Below are positions 1 to 6,978 of a DNA stretch of 17,232 nucleotides, in pieces. This DNA comes from DATGQT01 sp035304085. GTDB lineage: Bacteria > Bacteroidota > Rhodothermia > Rhodothermales > Rubricoccaceae. Under the pieces are notes generated by a model. That model was not told where the DNA came from and made no database searches. It worked only from the letters and a program-made list of their open reading frames with translations. Position 1 is the stretch's first letter. Each line of letters begins with the position of its first letter. Location: NCBI GenBank assembly GCA_035304085.1, contig DATGQT010000178.1, forward strand, positions 1 to 17,232. Reading direction: 5' to 3'. A program made the translations under genes and the position numbers.

Positions 1-1846
1 CGTCCACCCAGTGCAGCTCCGTCCCCGCGTCGCGGCTGACGCGCGTGACGGGGATGGCCCTGGTGTCCTTGCTCAGCTCGACCTCGGAGCCGGTCACGGG
101 GAACGGCGCGACGAAGACGTTGAACGCCTCGATGAAGGCGACCCACCGGCCGTCCGGGCTGGGCACTACGTCGGTGGCGTACTTCAGCGTGAAGTGGGTC
201 CGCTCCCCGCAGGGGCGGGGCAGGCAGTCGCCGCCGTCGAGGCGGACGCTCTTGTACCGCTTCTCCAGCCCGCCGCCGGTGAGGAAGTAGACCCGTTCGC
301 CGTCGGGCGAGAAGCGCGGCTCGCGGCCGGACTCGGTGATGAGGGTCATCTCGCCCCCGTCGGCGTCCATCCAGTAGAGGCCGGGCTCGGTGCCGTGGAG
401 GGTGCCGCGGAGGCCGTTGCCCTCCCCGCGCCGGAAGACGATCCGCTCGCCGTCGGGCGAGAAGCGCGGCGTGGCGTAGTGGCCGGGGCGCTCGGTGAGG
501 CGGCGCGCCTCGCCGCTGCGGAGGTCCATCAGCCAGATGCTCCCGTACTCGTCGTCGCTCCAGGTGGTGTAGACGAGGCGGCGGCCGTCGGGGCTGAAGG
601 CGGGGTCGTACTCGAAGCGGGCGTCGTCGCGGGTGAGGCGGCGGGGCGTACCGTCCGGGTAGTCCATCGTCCACAGGTGGCCGACGGCGTGGAAGACGAG
701 CGTGCGGCCGTCGGGCGCGGTGGCGGCGTCGCGGAGCATCCGCACCCGGAAGCGCTCGGGGGCGACCTCGTACGTGGCGCGCACCGGCTCCGTGATCGTC
801 TGCTCGACCTCGGCCTCGAAGGGGATCTCGGTCACCGCGCGCGTCGCCACGTCGAGGCGGTGGAGGCCGCCGTCGGCCCAGAAGACGAGGGCGCGGCCGT
901 CGGGCGTCCAGTCCATGGCGGGGTAGACGCCGAAGATGGCCCACGTCTCCTGCTGGTCGCGGCTGAGGCCGTCGTAGAGCGGCGTCTCGGCGCCGGTCTG
1001 GAGGTCGTAGAGGAACAGCACCTCCTTGTCGCGCACGCGGCGGACGAAGGCGAGGTGGCGGCCGTCGGGGGAGGGCGTGGGCCGGGCGGCGCCGCCGGGG
1101 CCGCCGAGGAGCGTCTCGACCTCGCCCGTCTCGCGGTCGAGGCGGCGGATGGCGTAGATGCCGGCGTTGGGGTCCTTGTTGTACTCGAACGTCGAGCCGC
1201 CGGTGGCGTCCTCGGCGTAGTAGACGTAGCGGCCGTCGGGGCTGAGGGCGATCTCGTTGGCCTGGTCCTGCTGGTCGTTGCGGCGCTCGGTGAGCTGGAG
1301 GCCGGCGCCGCCGGAGACGTGGTACATCCACACCTCGCCGGCGCCGAGGGAGCGCGTGCTCGTGAAGTGCTTGCGGCCGAGGAGGTACTGCCCGTCGGGC
1401 GTCCACGCCGGCCCGTTGACGAGGCGGAAGTCCTCCTTCGTGACCTGGACCGGATCGCTCCCGGCGCGGTCCATCACCCAGAGGTTGTCGCCGCCGGCGC
1501 GGTCGGAGGTGAAGGCGATGCGCGCGCCGTCGGGCGAGAAGCGCGGCTGGACGTCGAAGGCGGGGCCTTCGGTGATGCGCCGCGCCGTGCCGCCCTCGAT
1601 GGGGAGGAAGTAGAGGTCGCCGAGGAGGTCGAAGACGATCTCGCGGCCGTCGGGGCTGACGTCGAGGTTCATCCACGTCCCCTCCGTCGTCGTGAAGCGG
1701 ACGGTGCGGGTGGGACCGTGTTCGGCGCTGACGTCCCACTCCGCCTCCTCCTCGTCAGCCTGGGCGGCGGCGGGGAAGGCGACGAGGGTGACGAGCAGGC
1801 CGAGGAGCAGGTGGCGAACGGGCCCCGCGAGCGGGATCTGCGACAT
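1..1846 (-). CDS. Secreted PD40/TolB-type beta-propeller protein, probable amidohydrolase-family N-terminus (partial)
   Basis: The frame is open from the ATG at 1846 to the window edge, giving 615 residues with the C-terminus missing. The N-terminus is a Sec signal peptide: a short polar start, the hydrophobic run LLLGLLVTLVAF, then PAAAQA as the likely cleavage site, so the protein is exported. The rest is a series of at least eleven PD40/WD40-like blades with the core SPDGR or TPDGR followed by a hydrophobic strand, for example SPDGARIAFTSDRAGGDNLW near residues 105-125 and SPDGRWVAFIEAFN near residue 580. Large exported proteins with this layout in Bacteroidota and relatives usually carry a C-terminal metal-dependent amidohydrolase domain. 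The motif style fits that family, but the catalytic part lies outside the window, so a peptidase (S9/S41) fusion or a plain propeller protein remains possible. No clear Shine-Dalgarno precedes the ATG. The FAD oxidoreductase gene ends 90 bp upstream on the same strand. Confidence 0.85.
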   Translation of the reverse strand, partial: MSQIPLAGPVRHLLLGLLVTLVAFPAAAQADEEEAEWDVSAEHGPTRTVRFTTTEGTWMNLDVSPDGREIVFDLLGDLYFLPIEGGTARRITEGPAFDVQPRFSPDGARIAFTSDRAGGDNLWVMDRAGSDPVQVTKEDFRLVNGPAWTPDGQYLLGRKHFTSTRSLGAGEVWMYHVSGGAGLQLTERRNDQQDQANEIALSPDGRYVYYAEDATGGSTFEYNKDPNAGIYAIRRLDRETGEVETLLGGPGGAARPTPSPDGRHLAFVRRVRDKEVLFLYDLQTGAETPLYDGLSRDQQETWAIFGVYPAMDWTPDGRALVFWADGGLHRLDVATRAVTEIPFEAEVEQTITEPVRATYEVAPERFRVRMLRDAATAPDGRTLVFHAVGHLWTMDYPDGTPRRLTRDDARFEYDPAFSPDGRRLVYTTWSDDEYGSIWLMDLRSGEARRLTERPGHYATPRFSPDGERIVFRRGEGNGLRGTLHGTEPGLYWMDADGGEMTLITESGREPRFSPDGERVYFLTGGGLEKRYKSVRLDGGDCLPRPCGERTHFTLKYATDVVPSPDGRWVAFIEAFNVFVAPFPVTGSEVELSKDTRAIPVTRVSRDAGTELHWVD

Positions 1847-1936
1847 GGTGGCGGTGGGGTGATGCGGGTCGTGCCAAGAAACCCACACCGCGCCGACGGG
1901 CGCAACCACCGGACCTGGACGCCTCCCGCGCCCGCC

Positions 1937-3370
1937 TCACGCCGGGGCGATGTTGCGGTTCGAGCGGAAGAGGTTGTCGGGATCGTACTTCCGCTTGACC
2001 GCGGTGAGGCGGTCGAAGTTGGCCCCGTACGTCGCCCGGATGCGCTCCTCGGACTCGTCGGCCGTCTGGAAGTTGACGTAGGTGCGGTCCAGCGAGAAGG
2101 GCCGGATCCGCTGCCCGGCCCCGCGGACCCACTCCCGGAACGCCCCGGCCTCGGGCTCGTCCGGCGCCCACATCCCCTTCACGCCGATGGCGAAGCGGGC
2201 GTCCCGATTCCCGACGGCCCCGTCGTCCTCGGCGCGTTCGTTGAGGGCGCCGCCGAGGTGGAGGAAGCCGATGTCCGCCCCGGGGATGGGGCACTCGGCG
2301 AAGAGGTCCCGCACGGTCGTCAGGAGGCCGTCGCTCAGCCCGGTGAGGTACGCGGTCTTCCAGTAGTAGTGCATGCCCCCCGGCTCGGTGGCGTCGAGGT
2401 AAGACTGCACCTCGACGTAGGGCCGTGGCTGGAGGAGGTCCACGACGGGCTCGCCCAGCGCGCGGACCGGCGCGAGCACGGCGTCCACCTCGGCCAGGTC
2501 GCCGCTGTAGCAGAGGGCCATCGCGCAGACCTGCTCGCCGTGCCACGCCGCGGGCACGAAGGGGGCGGCCGGGGCCCGGAGGAGCACCAGCCACGTGGTC
2601 AACTCCCGGGGCGCCCCGGCGGTGAGCGCCCGGTAGGCCGACAGGACCTCGTCGGCCCGCTCGAACGGCCACGCGATGAGCCCGCCGTAGACGGTCGGGC
2701 CGACCTCGTGCAGGCGGAACGTGAACCGGGTGACGACGCCGAAGTTGGCGCCGGCGCCGCGGACCGCCCAGAACAGGTCCGCGTGCTCGGCGCGGCTGGC
2801 GGTCACGATCCGGCCGTCGGCGGTGACGATCTCGACCGCCTCCAGGTTGTCGACCCCCCAGCCGAAGCGGCGCGTGAGGTAGCCCAGGCCGCCGCCGAGC
2901 GTCAGGCCGGCGACGCCGGTCTCGGAGATGAAGCCGAGCACGGCCGCCAGCCCGTGCGCCTGCGTCGCCCGGTCGACGTCCCGGAGCCGGCACCCCGGCC
3001 CGACGTGCGCGAGGCGCGCCTCGGGGTCTACGACGACGCCGCGCATGCGGGCCATGTCGAGCGTGAGGCCGCCCTCGGCGATGGCGATCCCGGCGATGTG
3101 GTGCCCCCCGCCCCGGACGCTGAGCAGCAGGCCGTGGTCCCGCGCGAACCCGACGACCGCTGCGACGTCGCGGGCCGAGGTCGGCTGGACGACGAGGGCG
3201 GGAGATCGGGCGGCCATGCCGTTCCAGACCCGCACCGCCTCGTCCCAGCCGTCGTCGCCCGGAAACAGGAGCGGGCCCTCGACCCGCGCGGCCAGGGCTT
3301 CGAGCTGTTCCAGGGTCAGTTCGACGTGCCCGCCGTCGCGGGCAGCGATCTCGATGGTGCTGGTCGTCAT
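1937..3370 (-). CDS. FAD-binding oxidoreductase, berberine-bridge-enzyme-like (PCMH/VAO fold)
   Basis: This is a 477-residue flavoprotein oxidase or dehydrogenase, the usual length for the family. The N-terminal FAD-binding domain (about residues 55-235) has the RGGGHH motif at 86-91, where His90 aligns with the histidine that forms the 8-alpha-histidyl FAD bond. It also has GLTLGGGLGYLTRRFG near 155-170 and the RGAGANFGVVTRF block. The cysteine that gives bicovalent FAD in plant berberine bridge enzymes is absent (ETGVAGLTLGGG instead), so a single covalent link is expected. The C-terminal BBE segment ends with KYDPDNLFRSNRNIAP, typical of the family. No signal peptide is visible, so it is probably cytoplasmic. 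Substrate is unknown; relatives oxidise sugars, alcohols or alkaloid-like compounds. The ATG at 3370 was chosen because GAAAGG lies about 7 bases upstream and the FAD domain starts soon after; the frame stays open to 3553. A TPR-LuxR regulator gene lies just upstream on the same strand, 198 bp away. Confidence 0.93.
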   Translation of the reverse strand: MTTSTIEIAARDGGHVELTLEQLEALAARVEGPLLFPGDDGWDEAVRVWNGMAARSPALVVQPTSARDVAAVVGFARDHGLLLSVRGGGHHIAGIAIAEGGLTLDMARMRGVVVDPEARLAHVGPGCRLRDVDRATQAHGLAAVLGFISETGVAGLTLGGGLGYLTRRFGWGVDNLEAVEIVTADGRIVTASRAEHADLFWAVRGAGANFGVVTRFTFRLHEVGPTVYGGLIAWPFERADEVLSAYRALTAGAPRELTTWLVLLRAPAAPFVPAAWHGEQVCAMALCYSGDLAEVDAVLAPVRALGEPVVDLLQPRPYVEVQSYLDATEPGGMHYYWKTAYLTGLSDGLLTTVRDLFAECPIPGADIGFLHLGGALNERAEDDGAVGNRDARFAIGVKGMWAPDEPEAGAFREWVRGAGQRIRPFSLDRTYVNFQTADESEERIRATYGANFDRLTAVKRKYDPDNLFRSNRNIAPA

Positions 3371-3568
3371 GGTGTGACCTTTCGGATTTGGGGTTTCGAG
3401 CGCCGCACGCAGCGCTCGCAGGAAGGCCCCGTGGGCCGGCAGGTCCAGGGCGTCTCCGCCGGCAGATCCTTCGACCACGACGTTACGGGCGCCGCCGGGC
3501 TCGCCGCTTCGGCAGAACGACCCAAACCGGCGCCTCCGCCAGAAATGGGTCATCCTATGCAGGCGTTC

Positions 3569-5191
3569 CTATACGAGGCCGTGCCGGTAGGCGTAAGCGG
3601 TGGCCGCCGCCCGGGTGGACAGCCCCAGCTTGCCGAAGATGTTGCTCACGTGGCGCGCCACGGTCTTCTCGCTGATGAAGAGGGCGGCGGCGACGGCGCG
3701 GTTGGTCTTGCCGGCGGCCACGAGGCGGAGCACCTCCAGCTCGCGGGGCGTCAGGCCCCCTGGAACCGCGGGCGTGGCCCTGCGGATGAGCCCCTCGACG
3801 CGGGCGAGGTCCGGCGCCGCGCCGAGCTCGCGGAAGGCCCAGGCGGCGGCGTCGAGCTCCAGCGCCGCCGTGTCGGCGTCGCCGAGGTGCCGGCAGGCGA
3901 GCCCGATGAGGGCGCGGACCCGCGCGGCCTCGTAGGGCGCGTCGAGGGCCTGCCAGGCCGCCCACGCCTCGCGGAGCGCGGGGAGGGCCGCGCGCGCGTC
4001 GCCCTCGGCGAGGAGGACGGCCCCCGTGGCGTGGGCGGACACGGCCCGGAGGTACGGCGCGTCGAGGGCGGCGGCGATCTCCGCCAGCTCGTCCGCGCCA
4101 CTGCGCGCCGCCGCGACGTCGTCGGCCGCGAGGAGGACCTCGACGTAGGCGGGGAGCAGCCTCGACCGGGTCCGGCGCTCCCCGGCCTCGTCCAGCGCGC
4201 GGCGGATCGCCGCCGCCGCGGCCTCGACCTGCCCCTGGGCCAGGCGGAGCAGTGCGAGGCCGGGCTGGGGCTTCCGGCCCCGCCGGCTGGCCTGGCGGTA
4301 GCCCTCCTCGGCCTCGTCGAACGCGCCGCGGAGGCGGTGCAGCTCGGCCTGCTGGTAGCAGGCCGCCCCCGCCGCCCGGGGCGACCGCTCGCACGCCCGC
4401 CGCGCCGCCTCGGCGGCGTCGGCCCACGCCCCGTGGAGGAGCATGATCTCGGCGCGGCGGACGAGGCACTCCCCGCTGTACGGCACCAGGTCGGGCTGCG
4501 CGTCGCACCAGCGGGTCAGCGCCGCCGTCCACTCCTGCGCGCGGCGGAGGTCGAAGACCTCGAGGCACCCGGAGATCACGCTGCAGTAGACGTCCCCGGC
4601 GACGGTCGGCGAGACCTCGCCGGCCTCGACGGCGACCATCGCCTCGTCGAGCAGGCGCACGCCTTCCCCGACGGCGCCCATCCGGATCAGCGCCCGGCCC
4701 TGCCCCTGCCGGGCGAGGGTGACCAGGTCCGCGTCGCCGAAGCGGTCGCCGATCCCGGCGGCCTCGCCGAAGGCGGTGCACGCCTGCCCGGCGTCCCCCC
4801 CTCCGATGTGCTGCAGCGCCTCGGCCAGGAGCAGGTAGCCCCGCTCGACGCAATCGCGCCGGCCGTCGTCGAGCAGCCGGCGGGCGCGGGCGAACCAGCC
4901 ACCCGCGCGGGCCTGCTCGCCCGCGTTGAGGAGCCCGAAGGCCAACCAGAGCGCGCACCGGACCGCGCCCTCCACGTCCCCCCTGCTCAGGAACGCCTGA
5001 TGCGCGCGCGCCCAGCCGTCGGCGCTCTCGGCGTCCCTCCCGGTGAGGTAGGCGGCCGTCGCGAGGCGCTCGAGGTCCTCCGGTTCGAGCGAGGCCTCCG
5101 CGTCGGCGTCCGTCAGCCGGGCGTAGGCCTCCGCCCACGCCCGCCGCTCGAAGGCCGCTCGGCCGCGTTCGCGTGTATCGGCCGTGGTCAT
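3569..5191 (-). CDS. LuxR-family transcriptional regulator with long TPR-like helical N-terminus
   Basis: This 540-residue protein has a C-terminal GerE/LuxR helix-turn-helix at residues 478-540: LTPRELEVLRLVAAGKTNRA, then the recognition-helix segment ISEKTVARHVSNIFGKLGL. Residues about 5-470 are alanine-, leucine- and arginine-rich helical repeats resembling TPR units (for example the GDADTAALELDAAAWAFREL region), with no ATPase or receiver domain. This layout belongs to a family of about 540 residues common in Actinobacteria; there, as I recall, the gene often sits beside an FAD-linked oxidoreductase, as it does here. The likely role is cytoplasmic control of the downstream oxidoreductase in response to an unknown ligand or partner. 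The ATG at 5191 was chosen because the protein family begins about there; the frame upstream to 5419 reads as proline/arginine-rich noise over the intergenic region. A TATAAT box lies about 64 bases upstream. Confidence 0.9.
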   Translation of the reverse strand: MTTADTRERGRAAFERRAWAEAYARLTDADAEASLEPEDLERLATAAYLTGRDAESADGWARAHQAFLSRGDVEGAVRCALWLAFGLLNAGEQARAGGWFARARRLLDDGRRDCVERGYLLLAEALQHIGGGDAGQACTAFGEAAGIGDRFGDADLVTLARQGQGRALIRMGAVGEGVRLLDEAMVAVEAGEVSPTVAGDVYCSVISGCLEVFDLRRAQEWTAALTRWCDAQPDLVPYSGECLVRRAEIMLLHGAWADAAEAARRACERSPRAAGAACYQQAELHRLRGAFDEAEEGYRQASRRGRKPQPGLALLRLAQGQVEAAAAAIRRALDEAGERRTRSRLLPAYVEVLLAADDVAAARSGADELAEIAAALDAPYLRAVSAHATGAVLLAEGDARAALPALREAWAAWQALDAPYEAARVRALIGLACRHLGDADTAALELDAAAWAFRELGAAPDLARVEGLIRRATPAVPGGLTPRELEVLRLVAAGKTNRAVAAALFISEKTVARHVSNIFGKLGLSTRAAATAYAYRHGLV

Positions 5192-5254
5192 ACGCGTTCG
5201 GCAGCCGCAGGGTTGGCCCGACGGGAAACGGGCACCGGGGACGGGCGAGGGGGC

Positions 5255-5281
5255 ATTATACGGAGGGATGCCCGGTGTCCG
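5255..5281 (-). promoter_or_regulatory. Candidate sigma-70-like promoter for the TPR-LuxR gene
   Basis: On the minus strand a perfect TATAAT occupies 5260-5255, conspicuous in DNA of over 70% GC. CGGACA (four of six matches to TTGACA) lies at 5281-5276 with a short 15-base spacer. Transcription would start near 5248 and give a leader of about 57 nt before the ATG at 5191. The spacer is shorter than ideal, and this lineage may use a different promoter consensus, so this is tentative. Confidence 0.35.
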
Positions 5282-5451
5282 CGGACTCCCTTCGAAACCC
5301 GGATGCCTAGGCCGACCGCGAAGGCGTGCCCGCGCCCGATTTGGCGGCCCGCACAACATCCCCGGGCGTTGACGGGTTAGGTTAGGCGTTGCCGGCTCAC
5401 CCCCGGCACCATCACCCACCTATCACCCACCCGCCCGCAAGGGCTACAGCC

Positions 5452-5724
5452 ATGAAGCAGCTCACCCTGCTCCTCGCCCTCTTCGCCTTCCTCGCCGTCG
5501 GCTGCGCCGGAGAAACCGACGTGGAGACGCCCCCGGCCGACGACGAGCTCGTGGAGGACGAGGGCGTGATCGAGGAGGACACCGTCACGATGGACCCCGA
5601 AGCCGAGCTCGACGCGGCGGTGGACTCGCTCGGCGCCGCCGTCGAGGAGGTCCAGGAGGCCGCCGGGGACGTCGAGGAGGCCGCCGAAGAGGCCGCCACC
5701 GAACTCGACGGCGACGGCCAGTAA
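5452..5724 (+). CDS. Small acidic lipoprotein
   Basis: This 90-residue protein starts with a lipoprotein signal peptide: MKQLTLLLALFAFLAVGC, with the lipobox AVGC and the lipidated Cys18 followed by AGETD. The mature part is strongly acidic: runs of Asp/Glu (DDELVEDEGVIEEDTVTMD), then a helical, alanine- and glutamate-rich segment of heptad-like character (DSLGAAVEEVQEAAGDVEEA) that could form a coiled coil. I do not recognise a family, and no enzymatic motif is present. Acidic lipoproteins of this kind occur in halophilic or marine bacteria, but a function is not assigned. The ATG at 5452 was chosen because the signal peptide begins there; the frame extends upstream to 5389 without signal character. 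The gene is monocistronic, ending in a strong terminator 26 bases after the stop. It is divergent from the LuxR regulator gene. Confidence 0.85.
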   Translation: MKQLTLLLALFAFLAVGCAGETDVETPPADDELVEDEGVIEEDTVTMDPEAELDAAVDSLGAAVEEVQEAAGDVEEAAEEAATELDGDGQ

Positions 5725-5749
5725 GGCCCCGACAGCCTCGGATCCAGCG

Positions 5750-5783
5750 CGCCCCGCCCTGAAAAGGGCGGGGCGTTCTTTTT
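5750..5783 (+). terminator. Intrinsic terminator of the first lipoprotein gene
   Basis: A perfect 11-bp stem (CGCCCCGCCCT at 5750-5760 pairing with 5765-5775) closes a GAAA loop and is followed directly by TTCTTTTT at 5776-5783. It begins 26 bases after the stop codon. This is a textbook Rho-independent terminator for plus-strand transcription. Confidence 0.93.
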
Positions 5784-5954
5784 AGTGGACACTCCTGCCG
5801 GCCCAGCGTCCGATTTTTCACACAACCGGCGGCAACTTCCCGCCGTGCTGCCGGTTGACGCCCCCCGTGTCGGGTGCGCCGGCACGCTCGCTTCCCCCCG
5901 TCCCGTCTGCGGGACGTCGTTCCACTTCTACCCGCCCTCCGGGCACCATCACCC

Positions 5955-6158
5955 ATGAAGAAGTTCTTTGCCCTCACCACGCTGTGTGCGCTCTTCGCCG
6001 TCGGCTTCACCCTCACCGGCTGCGCCGAAGAGACCGAGATCGAGCCGGCTGAGCCCGAGGTCGTCGAGCCCGCGCCGCTGCCGGAGCCGGAGCCGCTGCC
6101 CGCTCCGACCGACACGACGATGATGATGGACGACACGACGGCCGCCCCGCAGATGTAA
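5955..6158 (+). CDS. Small proline/glutamate-rich lipoprotein
   Basis: This 67-residue protein starts MKKFFALTTLCALFAVGFTL followed by TGC, a lipoprotein signal peptide with lipobox LTGC and Cys23 as the lipidated residue. The mature part (AEETEIEPAEPEVVEPAPLP and onward) is a Pro/Glu repeat of PEPEPLP type, then a Thr/Met/Asp tail containing MMMDD and ending QM. It is probably an extended, unfolded surface or periplasmic chain anchored by lipid. No family is recognised. It resembles the preceding lipoprotein gene in size, acidity and signal, but the mature sequences do not align. The ATG at 5955 is fixed by the signal peptide. It has its own terminator 30 bases after the stop, and the previous terminator lies upstream, so it is a separate transcription unit. 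Confidence 0.82.
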   Translation: MKKFFALTTLCALFAVGFTLTGCAEETEIEPAEPEVVEPAPLPEPEPLPAPTDTTMMMDDTTAAPQM

Positions 6159-6187
6159 TCCTGCGGCGCCCTCGCGTCTCCCCGTTC

Positions 6188-6219
6188 GCCCGGCCCGCCT
6201 CGTGCGGGCCGGGCTTTTT
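6188..6219 (+). terminator. Intrinsic terminator of the second lipoprotein gene
   Basis: An 11-bp perfect GC-rich stem (GCCCGGCCCGC at 6188-6198 pairing with 6204-6214) encloses a CTCGT loop and is followed by five T at 6215-6219. It lies 30 bases after the stop codon in the sense direction of the lipoprotein gene. Confidence 0.92.
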
Positions 6220-6235
6220 CGTGACCACGCGAGAC

Positions 6236-6269
6236 GTGATTACGTGACGGCTTCCCCTCACGTAATCAC
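6236..6269. repeat. 12-bp inverted repeat spanning the otsB stop codon
   Basis: GTGATTACGTGA (6236-6247) and TCACGTAATCAC (6258-6269) are perfect inverted copies separated by the 10-base spacer CGGCTTCCCC. The right arm contains the otsB stop codon (6266-6268, minus strand). Neither side carries a T tract, so it is not a classical intrinsic terminator. It could be an RNA hairpin protecting the ots mRNA 3' end, a bidirectional end signal for the converging genes, or a protein-binding dyad. Confidence 0.7.
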
Positions 6270-6976
6270 TCGGCCATGAACTCCTCCAGGTACGCCACGG
6301 CCGCCGCCACGTCGGGGAGCCGGTAGCGGGCGGCCGTCTCGCCCGCGCCCACCTTCACCGTCACGGCGTCGGGGTGGGCGGCGTGGAGGGCGCGGAAGGC
6401 GTCCTCGTCGGTCACGTCGTCGCCGAGGTAGACGGGGGTGCGGTCCGGGTGGGCGGCCGCGAGGCGGGCGACGGCGGTGCCCTTGCTGAGGCCGCGCACG
6501 CGGAGCTCGACGACCTTCTTGCCCCAGATCGGCTCCAGCGCCTCGGGCGCGGCGGCGGCCCACCGTTCGAGCGCGCGCCGCGCCGCCGGCTCGTCCCCGG
6601 CCTGCCGGTAGTGCACGGCGAAGGCGCCGCCCTTCTCCTCGACGTGGACCCCCGGCAGGCGCGGCACCGTCGCCTTCAGCGCGCTGAGCACCCCCGCGTA
6701 TCGCTCCAGCGCCGGCCGCGTCGTCGCGCCGCCGAGGCGCCCCTCCTCGGCCCCGTGCAGCCCCACGGCGTCGACCTCGACCGGGAGCAGGCGCGCGAGC
6801 GCGGCGAGGTCGCGGCCGGTGACGACCCAGAGCGGGTGCCGCCGGGCGAGACGCCCGAGGAGGGCCGGCACGCCCGGGTGCGGGCGGGCCGCCTCCGGAT
6901 CGGCCACGATGGGCGCGAGGGTCCCGTCGTAGTCGAGGAAGAGGAGGGGGCGGGCGGGGTGCGGGGGCGCCGCCAC
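6266..6976 (-). CDS. otsB: Trehalose-6-phosphate phosphatase
   Basis: It dephosphorylates trehalose-6-phosphate to trehalose, the second step of the OtsAB pathway, in the cytoplasm. The 236-residue protein is a HAD-superfamily phosphatase of normal length for bacterial OtsB. Motif I is LLFLDYDGTLAPI, with nucleophile Asp15 and acid/base Asp17. VVTGR at 51-55 carries the motif II threonine, and LSKGTAV near 165 supplies the conserved lysine. Motif IV is LGDDVTDEDAF at 185-194. EKGGAFAVHYR at 114-124 is the typical substrate-cap segment. No ATG exists near the start of homology. The GTG at 6976 begins two bases after the otsA stop codon, so translation is almost certainly coupled to otsA. A 12-bp inverted repeat overlaps its stop codon. 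Confidence 0.93.
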   Translation of the reverse strand: MAAPPHPARPLLFLDYDGTLAPIVADPEAARPHPGVPALLGRLARRHPLWVVTGRDLAALARLLPVEVDAVGLHGAEEGRLGGATTRPALERYAGVLSALKATVPRLPGVHVEEKGGAFAVHYRQAGDEPAARRALERWAAAAPEALEPIWGKKVVELRVRGLSKGTAVARLAAAHPDRTPVYLGDDVTDEDAFRALHAAHPDAVTVKVGAGETAARYRLPDVAAAVAYLEEFMAE

Positions 6977-6978
6977 GG

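Noticed and set aside
3371..3553. N-terminal extension of the FAD oxidoreductase (61 residues)
   Set aside because: The frame is open, but the extension has no family counterpart, and a Shine-Dalgarno-like GAAAGG precedes the ATG at 3370.
11..5380. A 1789-codon open frame on the plus strand
   Set aside because: It is codon-aligned antisense to the propeller protein and crosses the FAD oxidoreductase and LuxR genes. Its translation is Gly/Ala/Arg/Val/Glu-rich with no domain; it stays open because stop codons and their complements are rare at this GC.
5192..5419. N-terminal extension of the TPR-LuxR regulator (76 residues)
   Set aside because: Pro/Arg/Gly-rich noise that contains the candidate TATAAT promoter on the same strand.
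5369..5860. TTGACG boxes at 5369-5374 and 5855-5860 before the two lipoprotein genes as -35 elements
   Set aside because: No -10-like sequence lies 16-18 bases downstream of either, and their distances to the shared leader motif differ (about 31 and 82 bases).
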